Positions 22,001 through 34,494 of a stretch of 64,000 bases of DNA are shown piece by piece. Position 1 is the first letter of the stretch. Every line of letters starts with the position of its first letter. This DNA comes from Ochotona curzoniae (Eukaryota; Chordata; Mammalia; Lagomorpha; Ochotonidae). A program made the translations under genes and the position numbers. Location of the stretch: assembly GCF_017591425.1 (NCBI RefSeq), contig NW_024467121.1, forward strand, positions 16,504,707 to 16,568,706, given 5' to 3'. The notes below the pieces were generated by a model. The model was not told where the DNA came from, made no database searches, and saw only the letters and a program-made list of their open reading frames with translations.

Positions 22001-25000
22001 CTCATCAGTTTAAAGTCAAATATTTCTCAGAAAACAAAAGCTAAATGATGATTATGTTTGGGGCTAGGAAGCCTTTTTTTTTTTTGCTTTTGGACTGCAA
22101 AATTCAAAATAACACAGTTATGACAGATCAAGTGTTTAAAGCTAGGTGAGGTAGATACATTCATAGTTGTTAAAATTTATTCTTTCTTCTGTAAAGCAAT
22201 ATATTGATGGATATTATTTATCCTTGGAGGGAAAGGGTCATTTGATAAAACTTTATACAATAGTTCAGCTTCAGAAGAAAAGAAATTTAAATTTCTAGTC
22301 TTATATGATTCAGAAAAACCTCCAGTAAGCATCCTAAGGTCAGGTGCTTACTCCAACCAAACTTGTTGGATTAATCATGTATGTGTAATGTAACCTAAGG
22401 TGTACAGTGGGTAAAATTTCTGCACAGTGAATAATTTCTTTGTGTCCTGGTATTCAGTGCTAGTGAATACCAGCTTATTTCTACTCCAATTTGTTCATAG
22501 AAAGGATCTTTGACATAAAGGAAGGCTGGTAACACTGGGGTATGGGTGGATTGGGATGGTGGAATTATGCAGTTTAAAACAAAAGCTGAGCTTTTCATTA
22601 CCATACAGTGTCCATATATAAGCACATATATAGTCTCAATGAATGGATAATATATTTAACTGTGCAAGTTAGCTCATTTTAATTAAAATGAATGTAGCCT
22701 TTTGATCTAAGGAATAAACAATCTAACAATAGGAAAAAATGCAATCTGTCGAGACATATTTGAGTTATTTTGCAGTAATTGGCTTGGCAGCAACTTCAGT
22801 CACAGATTCTGTTTCACAGATTGCCCCCAAATGAATAAAGGTTTGCTTTGAAATGTAATTAATATTACGTTCAGCTGCAAGACATTCTCAGGTTGTCAAA
22901 GGAATTTGAAGGAGGTAGCGGCAAAAAAAACCCAAAAAACCAAAAACAAAAAACCAAAAAAATAGAAGAACAAAATGAAAGTGAAACTGAAGAGTAAATT
23001 AAATAAAATTAATGCCCACAAAGTAAACCGGACCAACACAAAATGTCCATGATAACAACCAGCCTTGATGTTCAGTTCAATCTCCTACAAACATTAAAAT
23101 TATGCATGTGGCTAAATTATTCATAGGGTTATGTTTATTGGTGGTGATTATCTCATTTTGTCATTAAACATGAATGGGTGTGGGAAATATCAATGCTATT
23201 CTATTCTATAATGAGATGAGTAGATCTGAAACAGATCTTTATCCATATAATTAAGTCCCTGAAGTAAGTACCCCTTGGCTAGACCGATTTCCCTCAGGAA
23301 CAGAACCAATCACCAACCTATAGGCCTTTACTTAAGTTTCACCTCTATAGGCAAGGGCATAAATGATAATTATTTATATTTCAATACTGAAGTTTTTATT
23401 GCAACAAGCCTCCATCTTTAATAAATTCCAATTTTCTGTTTCAGCTGGTGAAAGGGCCTATAAAAAATACCTAGACCAAATGCGGAATGTGCGATCACCC
23501 TTAAATTATGTAAGACATCAAGTCCCATGAAATCTGAACAAACACATGGAAATGATTATTTAAATATATTTCCTTTCCCTTTTGATGAGGGAATCTGTAA
23601 ATGTGTTAGCATTACAATAGCTAAGTATGGTTGCTCAAATACAGTTAGAAAAATGGTGTCATACATAAGTAAGAGCATTTGGTTTAGGACAGGACAGGCA
23701 ATGATTTTTAATTTTTGCATCTGACCTACTATTTCTTGTAAGCCTTACAATATCTTTCAAAAATGTACAATTGCTACAAAAATTAGCAGAAAGTTACTAT
23801 GTTCACCAGTGAAATTTTTTTGTTGGAAATTATTCCATTCCATGTTCAAATGTGTATTTCAGTAAATCTCTATTAGCAATGTTATTGGGTGGTATTTGCT
23901 GTTTTTCTTACATGAACTTTAATAAGCTTTAATATGTGATAGCTGGAGAATTTGATAATCAACACAAAGTCTAGGAAGGATGTTTTAAAAGGAAAGAGAA
24001 AGGAGATTGGAATGTGGCTGACTGTATATTCTACATCTAGCTGGAAGACTAGCTTTTGAGCAAGCTGTTATTTTCCACATGGGAGTAGCATTGCTACAGT
24101 AAAATGCCAGATTTCATCCATCATAATGTCATGGCTCATATTAAAATGTCTTCAGGGACCAAAAGGAGGGATGGGCAAAAGACATCAAATCAATTTTCAG
24201 GCAATTGCTATGGTTTTCAGAATCTAAGTCCTATGTGATAGTGTTATGGCTGCACAAAGGGAAGTTATAAATAAGGTCCATACATCAATGGAGGAAGCAA
24301 TTTAGAAAAAGAAAGCTGCTTTGACTTTTGTGTGAGTCTGAACATATGGTTTGGGCTCAGCTGGGTTATGGTGCTATACATTCGTACCAGAGAAAAGAAC
24401 CAAACCAAAACTTTGGAGAAATGAATACATTCAATGATAGATTTCTTGACTTGTCAGCTCCTGACCTATGTAGCCTAGCTTGGTCATCAAGAAAATCTAG
24501 TCAAGCATTGTTGTTTGGTAAAAATAAGTTGGCAAGAAAGTACCTTTATGTAGAGGAGAATTCTCCAAATTGGATGTGGAACAAGAATTGGCCTAGTTAA
24601 AAGAACTGCAATGCAAATAGATTTTTACTTGTGAAGTTCCTTTTTCTCCTTCTATTGAGTGGTTTGTTGTCAAATTTATAAGAGAGAAAGTTCCACCTTA
24701 GGTATTTTTCTATGATGTTTCCATTCAGGCAGCAATAGTATGTCTTTCGGGAACCAAGACATCATTAAATACATGAGTAAAAACAAAAAGGGATGGTTGG
24801 GGGAAAAATCTGGTGGACTTTCAGTGTGTTCATGGAACTAGAAATACGAAGAAACTTTGTCTTCACAACGAATCAATAGAGTGCATCCCCTAAATAACAT
24901 TTGCCTTATACTTTTCAAATCATATAAATTTTTTGCCTTTGATTTAAGTGCTAATTATCAAGTGCTGTATTCCATAAATTATTATGGGATAGAGCAATCC

Positions 25001-25334
25001 GGGTTTCAGTCTCCTATCCATCCAGTGGATTGATGCACATTCTTACGCTAACTGAAGGGAGAAGCCTTGGTGGTGTAGGAGTTGATGCACAATACTACAT
25101 GCACATCTGCATGTGGTAACTACCATACAAGATTTTAAAAGCTCCACCATGTTATGAGACAATTAATAAGAAGTCTGCTTTGGGAGAATAACAAATTTAC
25201 AGAGATACAGACAATGAGCTACGTTACAAGGTTTGCACTAAGCAATTCAGTTGCATGTTAACCTTGCTTGGAAAGGAGAACAGATGCCACTCCTGAGTTT
25301 TCAGTTATGTTTTGCTCGGATCCAGAAGTGGTCC
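22001..25334. other. SINE-free non-coding stretch
   Basis: 3.3 kb without a recognised retroelement. It includes a mixed A/C tract (22923-22965) and a candidate conserved segment at 22660-22920, listed separately. No frame longer than 90 codons and none with a domain. Confidence 0.5.
22660..22920. promoter_or_regulatory. Candidate conserved non-coding element
   Basis: Repeat-free sequence with a perfect 18-bp palindrome centred on TTTAATTAAA (22674-22691), and further homeodomain-type words (CAGTAATTGGCT, GTAATTAATATTACG). This is the look of developmental enhancers, but no conservation data are available here, so the call is inference only. Confidence 0.25.
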
Positions 25335-25565
25335 TCACAAGGTAGACAGCCGCCCTAGTGGTTCACACAGCCATGCCCCCCATGACCTTCTGCTGCCAGT
25401 TTTCTGACAGTGCAGGACACTGGAGGCGGCAGTGAAGACTCATGCAATTGGGTTCCTCATATGTACACAGAAGACGTGGAATGAATCCTGGCTGTTGCAA
25501 CTGTTTGACAAGAAAATTAATGGGTGCTTACTTTGTCTCTGCGTCTCAAAATAAAGAAATTAATT
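25335..25565 (+). mobile_element. Old CSINE, 3' two-thirds
   Basis: CACTGGAGGCGGCAGTGAAG, ACTCATGCAATTGGGTTCCT and CCTGGCTGTTGCAACTGTTT match the middle of the older class. It ends with CTCAAAATAAAGAAATTAATT. The box region is poorly preserved. Confidence 0.7.
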
Positions 25566-25985
25566 CAATGTATTTTAAAACTGTCTCACTAAAAAAGAAT
25601 TAGGACTAACAGGTCAAAATCAGTCATGAACATCCTAATAGCTTTTGAGTGAATGTAGATGTCTGGATTAATTGAATATAAACAAGGTTCTGTGATTTAA
25701 CCAAGAAAAAGATTTGATGCACTGTTAAAATTAGTCTTTTCTGTGTTTAATTATGTAGTGAGATGTGATTTAGTTCTCAATTTTAGTGGTTTGAAGTGAT
25801 TTAATTTTAATGTTGTGCTCCAAAGCCTTATCCAAAATGCCCTTATTATATATATATATACATATGTATGTGTATATATACATATATATGTGTATGTATA
25901 CTTGGCAGGTGTGTATATGTGGCAGAAAAAATATTATACACTGAGCTTTGACTACTTTTAAGCATACTTACTGGAATATGAATGG
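25566..25985. repeat. Gap containing a (TA)n-rich tract
   Basis: The notable part is 25847-25905, alternating TATATATATATATACATATG and GTGTATATATACATATATAT. This is an imperfect TA/CA microsatellite. The rest is AT-rich non-coding DNA. Confidence 0.7.
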
Positions 25986-26272
25986 AAGGATGGTGACATA
26001 TGTAGCTACTCCCAGCGGCTTCACTTCTGATTGAGCTCCAGCTTATGGCTTGGGAAAAGCAGGGGAAGGTGGTCCAAGTGTTCGAGCCCCTGCAATCCAT
26101 GCGGGAGATGGGAATGAAGCTCTTGGCTCCTGACTGGCTTGGCTCAGCCCTGGCTGTCGCAGCCACGTGGGGAATAAAGCAGAGAATGGAAGACATATAG
26201 CTCTTTCATCTCTCTATCTGTATCTCTACATTTATAACTCTCACTTTGAAATAAATAAATACATCTTTGAAA
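25986..26272 (+). mobile_element. Old CSINE, 5' truncated
   Basis: CTGATTGAGCTCCAGCTTATG, GGTGGTCCAAGTGTTCGAGC, CTTGGCTCAGCCCTGGCTGT and AAATAAATAAATACATCTTT follow the order of the older class (the form common in rabbit). The start lacks a clean box A. Confidence 0.82.
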
Positions 26273-26691
26273 AATCTATACTTATAATTCAGACATTAGG
26301 ATTAAAATGTAAAATTTTAAAAATCAACATTTGGCTCAGAACTTTTAAACATTTTTAAGATTGTTTATGTGAAACACCCTGTTTTTTTATTATTTTAACT
26401 TTAACATTGAATTACAATATTCTATAGAAGTTTACTCATTTTATAAATCATTATGGTTAAACTGTGCTACAGTAAGAAATCCATATTGAACATTGGATCA
26501 AATAGATTAAGTCTCATCAAATATTTTCACACTTACTGATATGGAAACATTTTATCGAAGTTTTCAAAATAACAAAATTATATTATCTATATTATCTATT
26601 ATGTATATGTGTAACATGTTGAAATTTCAAAGAAAATTTTATATTATGTTATAATTTTTTTGTCAGAGATTTTATTTGCCAGTGCATTTAT
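26273..26691. other. AT-rich non-coding gap
   Basis: TATATTATCTATATTATCTAT-like low complexity near 26580-26605. Nothing else recognised. Confidence 0.5.
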
Positions 26692-27014
26692 TTTGTTTGT
26701 TTGTTTGTTTGTTTGAGATTTAATTATTTTTTGGAAAGTCAGCTATACACAAGAAAGACAGAGAGAAAGATCTCTCATCTGCTGATATACTCCCCAAGTG
26801 GCCTCAACAGCCAGAGCTGAGCCGATCCAAAGCCAAGAACCCAGCAACTCTACCCAGTCTCCCACAGGGGTGCAGGATTTCAGGGTTTGGGCCATCCTCA
26901 ACTGCTTTCCTAGTCCACAAGCAAGGAGCTGGATGGGAAGCAGAGCTAACAGGATGGGATCCCAGTGGGTGCAAGGTAAGGACTTTATCCACTTGGCTAG
27001 TGCACCAGGTCCTG
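26692..27014 (-). mobile_element. CSINE, full length, with (TTTG)n tail
   Basis: Minus-strand copy. Its A-tail has become a CAAA repeat, seen on the plus strand as (TTTG)n at about 26693-26715. The complement of GGCCTAGTGGCTAAGG and ACCTGGTGCACTAG at 27000-27014 marks the 5' end. Box B is damaged (AACAGGATGGGATCCC replaces the usual segment, a short deletion). Confidence 0.9.
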
Positions 27015-29125
27015 TTTGTTTTATTTTGAATTCTATGGTTCATTTGCATAGGGTCTAGGATTTTCCTAACCCCTTCCCAAATTCCCTCCCCCTGACTCAT
27101 TTTCCCCATATCATTACTATAGTATAGTCTTTCATTAGCAGTCATAAGTTTATCATTCTGTTATTTAAGTGTGTCCTGACTTTGCTGGTACAGACAATTC
27201 CAGACAGTCCAGCATCCTATTGGTCAGAGATTTCTTAGTTTCAATACAATATTTAACTGTAAGATGCAATTGTCTTAGAATAAAATTTATTTTATTTTGC
27301 CTTTAAATAAAATCAGTGATTAAAACTACTTCATTGGAATAATAAAGTACTTAAATTTCTGGATTGGCTATACTGCTCACGCTTTTTCATCTCATATTTC
27401 AAGCATATCCTAGTTTTACAATCTTCTCTAACGAATATGCATTAACTTCTCTGTGTCAAGATATGAAGGATTGATTGGAAAGATTCGAATACATTCTTTT
27501 TCACCATTAGCTAGATATTGGTTGCTGTGATAATAAGCATTTTGGGCAGGAAGACAGTTTATCACTGAAAATGGACCAATTTTCTCATTGTCCCAAAGGT
27601 CCCCTACAAGTACTCTGATGTGTTTTACAATTTAACCCTCTTGAGCAACAGAGAACCTTACATTGTCTCTAGAAAAGTTGAACTCTACTTTAAATAGAAT
27701 TTACAGATAAGTGTAGGTATTATGATATCATAGGAAATGGCAAGTCAGGATTGGCTTAGTCTAGAACAGCTGCTGGTCCCTCTTGGGCAACTGGACATTG
27801 TCACAAAGGCTGATACTGACTGGTGACAGCCAGTTTACAGTACGAAAAAAGGACTCCAGTGGGAAATGATGTCAGAGTTTGGGTTTCAGGATCAGCACCT
27901 CACTCCTCCCTGCAAATCACACAAGCTGGTTTTACTCTTTATGTCACACTGCTTTTGGTCCTGCTCTGCAGGACCTCCACCCCTGTCCGGTCCTTACCTG
28001 CAGTCACCTCTTGTTATTCCGTTAGGCAAGCGTGTTGCAGTTCATCTTTGATCACAGTATTTGTCCCTGTCTGCTGGTTCCTTCCCATCTAGTTTTTCAT
28101 TTATTTCTCCTTCAAAGGCTTCCTCACATTCACTATTTAGACCCATACTTGGAGGCTCGATTTTGAATAATTTCTTTTCCTCATCCCCTTACTGTGGTGT
28201 TTTAGCGTGAAAGACAGGGTCTAAGACTGGCACATTGACTGTCAAAGCCTTGCATTCAGACATAACATATACAAATATCCTTTAAAATTTATTTCAGCTC
28301 TTGATATTAATTAACTTTGAGCAGATAACCAGATTGAGATTAGAAATATGGAAGGGTGGTGTCTTAACCTGATAAATTTCTACTTCTAATGTCCCCAAGA
28401 CACAAACTTTTGTTTTCACTTTTTAAATTCTTTATTCTCAATCTCATTGATCTATAGAAGACAGTGAACATATTGAGCAAGGATGATTATTGATTTGATA
28501 TTTTTGATCAAGAAATAGTTTTCATAGGTATTTTCTCATGAAAATGTATATATATATTTTTAAATGTATGTACTTCTAGTTGAAAGAGAGGGAGAGAAAT
28601 AGAAATCTTGCATCTACTAGAAACACAACTTTCAGGATTGGTCTAGGCAAAAGCTCGACTCCATTTCAAACTTAAAGAAATCTGGATGATTAAATCTTAA
28701 AACTCCCACTCTGGCCAGTGCTGCAATAGCATCTATTCAGGGAATGTTCAACAAGTTGTTCAAAACTCATCGCAACCCAAAATTTTGCCTGGATCCTTCT
28801 GGAGCAAGCTAAGAAGGATTGAAATCTTAAAAATTTAAGTTTTTTTAAAAGGCTTATTGAATTTCAGGTTGGTTGTATATTTGGAACGTGGAGTTATGTT
28901 TGTTAAGAGTATGTGTTTATTTAGTCCTTAAAAGCCTATCTTCTTTAATGTATTCTAAATAAATTGTTTTATATGTTAAGAATATATCCGAGATGTGGAA
29001 GTGGAGTGAATCCTACTGTGAAGAACACACTCTGGTAATGTAAACAAAGCCTCTTGCTTCACTTCTTCCAGTTTGGATCAGAGAAACACTAGCCTGTTGG
29101 TTCCTAAGCCTACTGCTTTTTTTTT
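27015..29125. other. Non-coding DNA, possible L2 fragment
   Basis: 27900-28150 is C/T-rich with CCTGCTCTGCAGGACCTCC, TGTCTGCTGGTTCCTTCCCA and CTTCAAAGGCTTCCTCACAT, a weak resemblance to the 3' part of LINE-2. 28555-28650 may be the purine segment of a very old minus-strand SINE. Nothing else is recognised, and the 60- to 90-codon frames have no domain. Confidence 0.4.
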
Positions 29126-29129
29126 TTCT

Positions 29130-29464
29130 TACGTTTATTTTATTTTTATTGGAAAGTCAGATATACAGAGAGGAAGTCACAGAGACAGAGAGGAAGATCC
29201 TCCACCCATTGATTCACTCCCCAAGCAGCCACAATGGTCAGAGCTGCACCAAACTGAAGCCAGGAGCCTAAAGCCTCTTACAGGTCTCCTGTGAGGGTGT
29301 AGGGGCCCAAAGCTTTGGACTGTCCTCCCTCGACTGCTTTTTCCAGGCCACAAGCAGGGAGGTGGATGGAAAGTAGGGCCCCTAGACTAGAAACCGACAC
29401 CCATGTGGGGTCCCGGTGAGTGCAAAGTGAGGACTTTAGCTGCTAGGCTGCCATGCTGGGCCTT
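29130..29464 (-). mobile_element. CSINE, full length
   Basis: Minus strand. Tail at TTTATTTTATTTTTATTGG, then AGGAAGATCCTCCACCCATT, CCTCGACTGCTTTTTCCAGG and TTTAGCTGCTAGGCTGCCAT. The 5' end is at GGGCCT near 29462. Box B has changed (CTAGACTAGAAACC complement), so it is probably no longer transcribed by Pol III. Confidence 0.92.
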
Positions 29465-29477
29465 GCAAGGAGCTTCA

Positions 29478-29612
29478 TAAAAGTACCTACTGCAGATCTG
29501 ACACCAGAATGATTAAATCAGAATGTCCAGGTATGGAATCCATAGAAGATTTAAAAAAAAAATTTCCAGTGGTTCTACTGTACAAAGCCTGGACTGAGAA
29601 CAATTGAACAGG
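29478..29612 (+). mobile_element. MER5-like hAT DNA transposon fossil
   Basis: ACCTACTGCAGATCTGACAC, then GATTAAATCAGAATGTCCAG, a TTTAAAAAAAAA stretch and a CTGAGAACAAT end follow the MER5A pattern (CTACTGAATCAGAA..., GTTTTAA..., TTGAGAACCACTG). Such elements are non-autonomous Charlie (hAT) relics inserted before the placental radiation. A TTCCAGTGGTTCTACTGTAC word near 29563-29582 also resembles a terminal inverted repeat. Confidence 0.65.
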
Positions 29613-29960
29613 ACTTCTTCTAATCCATAACTCACAAAGGAATAGTATTCCAGAAGTTTGTTTGTTGAGCAGTTGTTTGCATTTGGGAATACATTTTCTC
29701 AAATGAGCAATGTTATTCGTGGTGGTTAATTCCCCAGGCCTTTCCATAAAAGCTTAATTAAGCCCAATGTATCTGAAGCTTAGTGCTCGGCTAATGGAAT
29801 TATAGAACTTAATCACCATGTTTAACAATGTCCTTGCAAAAAATAGGCTCAGAATTCTAATGGGGAGGGTGAGCCCAAAGCACTGCTGCCTGCAGCTCAG
29901 CCAAGGCTTTTTTGCTTCCCCTGTTCCCCCTCATAGTCTCACCTTAGCCTTCATCTCTCT
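29613..29960. other. Non-coding gap
   Basis: Nothing recognised. Confidence 0.5.
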
Positions 29961-29965
29961 CTCTG

Positions 29966-29967
<2 letters not shown>

Positions 29968-30016
<49 letters not shown>
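29968..30016. repeat. (CA)n microsatellite
   Basis: About 24 uninterrupted CA units directly after a short CT run. A long pure dinucleotide array like this is usually polymorphic in length. Confidence 0.97.
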
Positions 30017-30017
<1 letters not shown>

Positions 30018-30209
30018 CAATGCAAATGTGTGATGTTTGAATATACTTGGTAGCTTACCTTTAGGGTCCTGGTTTTATTCCACTTGCTTGAAGTCACTCT
30101 ATCTTTCATTTTCCTACCACATTGCTGTTTCTGGACTGTTGGTTCCTTCCCAGGATGAAGATGGGGGACTTCAACTCTTTTCTGTGTATGCTGTGTGCAT
30201 GTGTTTGTG

Positions 30210-30478
30210 TGTGTTTGTGTGTATGCATGAAAAGCAGAGATACAGGAGGAGAGGAGGTGAGACAGAGACCAGCATCCCTTTAATCCACTTTTCAATCCCC
30301 AAATGACTGCAATAGCCATAACTGGGCTGGGTTGGGATGAAGCCAGGAGCCGGGAGCTGCTCTTGGTCTCCAGGTGTGCACAAGGCTCCAAGCACTTACT
30401 GATTTCCTAAGAACATTGTCAGGAGCTGAATTGAATGTAGAGCAACTGGGACTTGAATAGTGGCCATATCGGATGCCA
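30210..30478 (-). mobile_element. Old CSINE, minus strand
   Basis: AAAAGCAGAGATACAGGAGG, CCCCAAATGACTGCAATAGCC, GAAGCCAGGAGCCGGGAGCT and GGACTTGAATAGTGGCCATA (complement of box B and the following ATGGG) are in order. A TGTGTGTTTGTG stretch just before 30225 replaces the tail. The 124-codon minus frame here is repeat-derived. Confidence 0.82.
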
Positions 30479-30687
30479 GCTCCTCCAACCTGCTTCTTCT
30501 AGATGATAGTTACTTGATGCTAGCAATGCAGAACAAACGGAAATGTAAATCATTGTCTTCTTCTACTCAGTTCTCACCATCACATCATTTCATTTATAAG
30601 CACGAAACATCCCTTCCAAAATATGACCCATTTTATAGCACAAGAGAGAAAGATGCATTTGCTTTGGCACAACAGAGGTAAAACAAA

Positions 30688-30935
30688 GGGGCCAGCATTG
30701 TGGAATTTGGTTAAGCCACCACTTGTGACACTGGTATACCGTATCTGAGTACTATTCCCATCTGTTTCACTTCTGATCTAGCTGATCTCCTGCTATTGCT
30801 GTTGGAAGGGCAGAAGAGGAGTCCCATTACTCAGCCCAACCACATATGAAACAAAGCTGGGAATTCTGGGCTCTTGAATTTGGCCTAGCCTACCACTGGC
30901 TACTGTGGGCATATTGACAGTCAACCACACACACA
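30688..30935 (+). mobile_element. Old CSINE, 3' truncated
   Basis: GGGCCAGCATTGTGGAATTT GGTTAAGCCACC is the classic 5' end of the older class, with box A GGTTAAGCCACCACTTGTGA. The match runs to TGGGCATATTGACAGTCAAC and then stops without pyrimidine segment or A-tail. Confidence 0.85.
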
Positions 30936-32654
30936 TAAATCAGGACAATCCTTAGTGGGAAAGAGTACTTAATCTCCAAAAAAGTGAGCCTCTGTCCACA
31001 CAAACGTTGAGACAGGATTCATTTGTGTGTTATCAGAATTCATAATGCTGACAAGGACTTTCAAAGGAAGAGGAAGAAGGTAAGTGGGCCATGCTACTAT
31101 TATCAAGGATGTCCTCACACTGACGTTAAAGTCAAGAAATACATTTGGTAATTATATCTCATTTTAATTTCCCTTTGCCATGCCACTCAAATCTCCACAC
31201 TGATCTAGCAGCCCTTGTTTGAGGTACATCAAGTTAATAAGAAAAGTTGGGCCTATAGGTGTACAGGAAGAGACGGAAAGAGGGAGAAAAGATGCACTTA
31301 AGGGTAGTCAAAGTGGAAGAGAAATAAAGTGGAAAATGTCTAGTGCGGCTATGAGAGATGTTGAAGGAGTTTTTGCAATCACTGAGTCAATGAGAAATAT
31401 GGTAGCTACTTTAGAGAAGGGGGAACTCTTACAGAAGGTAAAAATGGGCTGAACAAACCAAAATGACAACTGTTCATAGAATTCAAATGTTAAAAATTTA
31501 ATGCAAAGAGTCCTGGATATTTGAGCGATTTTTAGAACACCGTTTTTATCACAGAATAACAAATTTTATTAAGCTAGGTTATATTTGTTTCTTATTATCC
31601 AAATGTCTTTCAATATCCCCTCTTTCCGATTGTATGCATATGGTTAACATCCTGTTAGTCAAAGCAAGGTGTTCGTATTTGCTACCCCCAATGTGACTTG
31701 TAGACAGTCCATCTCTACTTAAGTGGTCCTCAGTTGGAGGACATTTCTATTTCTTTCTAGGCAGCAAGCATGGGAAAGGAGAGCAAGGGAAACTAGTTTG
31801 CAAGACGTCTACCTCATGGTAGATTTTTTTTTTTTTAGATTTATTTATTTGTAACTCTGAGAACCTCCTCTGACTCTTGGCACACTCATTCAACTGTATA
31901 TACTGAGACATTGAATGATTTCCATTTTTGAGCAAGCTACCAAAATGTCCAATATGAATGATGTTGTTATTTTTTCAGATGGAATTCATAATTTAATGAT
32001 CAATTGTGTTCCCAAGGAGCATTTTAAATTGAATTAATTTGCTCACTCTCTCAGTCTCTTCTTCATGATCTTTCTCTTTCTTATCTCTCTCTCTCTCAGT
32101 TCCAGTTTTCTCACATTTATAATTATTTCTAAGACATCTGACAATCAAATTAAGTTTCTGGCTTACAGAAAAGACTAGCTATTAACATCAGAAATAAGAA
32201 AATGCCACTACATTATATTAAAAACAAAAGAACATTTTCCAATATTAGATAATTTCTATGAAATTCCTAATAAACGTATGCCAAATGAATACAAATATTC
32301 TACTTTGTAGGATGCATAAAGTAGTCTTAGAATATTCAATTATTTTTAAACATAGCTATTAAACACATACTATTTGGTAGATTCTTTCAGCTTTACACGT
32401 ATTTTATTTGCCCATCATGATTGATTGGAGAGGATTTGTTGCCCTAAATTGTAGTATTATAGTATTTGTCAAAACAATAGATCCAGAAAGGTTACTCTCA
32501 CCTTCTACTGCCCCTCTCTTGAATCATGTCGTAGATTTATTTTCTGCAACAAATCATAAGGCCCTTCTATGAGAGGTATCCTTCCTACTCAGGAAAGTAA
32601 TCACAGTCAAACCACAAAGAATATGAGCAAACAGATCTTACTGCTTCTTTTCTA
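30936..32654. other. Non-coding DNA
   Basis: Includes an isolated TTTTTTTTTTTTAGATTTATTTATTTG (about 31826-31852), which looks like the tail of a minus-strand SINE whose body is lost, and a CT-rich patch at 32050-32100. No gene. Confidence 0.5.
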
Positions 32655-32988
32655 TTTTAAAATAACTTTCTTACTTGTTTGTCTGAAAGACAGAGCAACA
32701 GAGAAAGAGGGAAATATCAAGAACAAGAGATCTTTCATCTGCTGATTCATTCCCCCAAATGCAGAGTCCAGCTTGGGCTGGACCTGAACAAAGACAGGCA
32801 CCAAGAACTGCACCCATGTCTCCACATAAGTTGGATGAATCTAAGAACTTGGGCTGTCATATGCTGCCTTTCTAGGTGTGTTAGCAGGATTCTAGGTCAC
32901 AAGCAGAGTACCTATGACAAAACCAGCACTCCATATTAGAGGGTACAATTTCAAGTGATGGCTTAATCAATTATACCACAGTTTGGAC
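32655..32988 (-). mobile_element. Old CSINE, full length but diverged
   Basis: Minus strand. CTTACTTGTTTGTCTGAAAG, GAGATCTTTCATCTGCTGAT, GCACCAAGAACTGCACCCAT, and near the 5' end GATGGCTTAATCAATTATAC (complement of box A). Strong divergence places it among the oldest copies here. Confidence 0.78.
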
Positions 32989-34195
32989 TGCTCCTTCACC
33001 ACTAGGTTCCCTTTCAGTCCAACATTATATTTCCTACTCACTCTTCAGTAAAGTTACCATGAAAATGTACAACTTTGTCTAAAGTCTTGGTTTTCATTTG
33101 CTTTATGAATACTCCTGTGGCATCTAACATTTCTATTAAATGCCATCCCATGCTTTTCTTTTATTAATCTGTCTTTTGTTATGGGGACTTAAGTTATGAA
33201 CCTAAGACACACAACATGTTTTTTGTTCCTTCCTTCCCTGAAGTGACATTTCTTTGTAGAAAAGGCAATTAAGTTCAAAACATCCAGTTAAGCAATAGTC
33301 TTAAATTCTTAGCTTAAACTGATATAGGCAGTATTCTTTACAAAACAATCTGTGTATTGCCTTTTTTTTTCTTCTATTTTTGTTGATGCTCAAAAGCATT
33401 GTGCGAATTTTACATTCTTCATGTAGCAAATGGTGGGTGGGTTGCTATGATTGTTTTAGAAGTATTTAATCATTACGCTATCAGGGAAATCTAGCTTGAA
33501 CACAATTCTAATCATGTTGTTTCATTCCCTGTCATCAATGGGGTAAGATACTCCGACTTCTTAGAAAGCATGTAAAGTGCCAGGAATGTTCTCTTTCTGT
33601 TTACTCAACTTCCTCTACTATCTCGCTTACCTATGTGGAAATATCGCAGGGACATTTATATAATGTCTTTGCTATTCTGAATTTTCCCATCTATATAAAA
33701 CTTTATGTATGATTAACGCTCCAGCACCAACCCTTACTCTTTATCTGATTTCCTCCATCTCATTCTTCAAGTAAATTTTAAGTTTATCATTTTATGTAGA
33801 CTGGCTGTATTTGCGTTCAGCCATTCGTCAATCTCTGTAACCAACAGCATTCTCAACACAGTTACCATGGATAATACATATATAATAATTGCAACAAAAC
33901 CAAATTCATTTTTAATTGTTGAATATAGTGCCTTTAATAGGGAAAAAATATTAGTTGGGGTAGAATTGGAAACTTCAATAGCATGCAATACTAGCAACTT
34001 TACCTTTCCTGTAGTGCACAACGGAAGTGGGATAAAACATTTCTACCTCAATTCCTGACAATGCCTGAAGACTGACCTCTTTAAACATTTTGTTGCTAAT
34101 GATAAATATTACTCTGAATATAATCACAGGTAATCAAAGAGGGCAGAGAAAAAATGAACAAAGGTGTTTCTGAGAGGTAGACAAATTAGAAGAAA
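32989..34195. other. AT-rich non-coding DNA
   Basis: Two overlapping frames on opposite strands (33767-34021 minus and 33867-34058 plus) have no recognisable domain. Nothing assigned. Confidence 0.5.
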
Positions 34196-34199
34196 AGAC

Positions 34200-34485
34200 C
34201 TCATCATGCTTGGAGTGCCAAGATTGGCAGCGATTCATAACTGCTGAAATATCAGAACCACTTGAGTAAGATCCTCAGAGCATGCCCTACATTCGGGACC
34301 TGCGGAGGGTGGGACATTGGGTGGGCCTTCTCCCTTAATACCTGCCTTTAAACATGAAGGAAACAATATGGAAAAAACAATCTAACAACAAAGAAAAACT
34401 AGTCTTATCCACTTTCTTGTAGCCCTTGAACCTTTTTACCCTAATTACCTATGTAAAGATTGTCAAAATAATAATAAAAAAAAAA
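34200..34485 (+). mobile_element. Probable LINE-1 3' end
   Basis: TTACCTATGTAAAGATTGTC (34445-34464) followed by AATAATAATAAAAAAAAAAG is the ending I associate with lagomorph L1 3' untranslated regions, with a G-rich patch upstream (GGAGGGTGGGACATTGGGTG). The upstream limit is arbitrary. Confidence 0.45.
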
Positions 34486-34494
34486 GATTAAAAA

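Noticed and set aside
25847..25905. TA-rich tract as a possible origin or matrix attachment site
   Set aside because: It is an ordinary imperfect TA/CA microsatellite. Nothing else supports an origin.
28555..28660. Possible minus-strand SINE purine segment
   Set aside because: Only the GAAAGAGAGGGAGAGAAATAG part fits. The body that should follow is not recognisable, so it was kept out of the element list.
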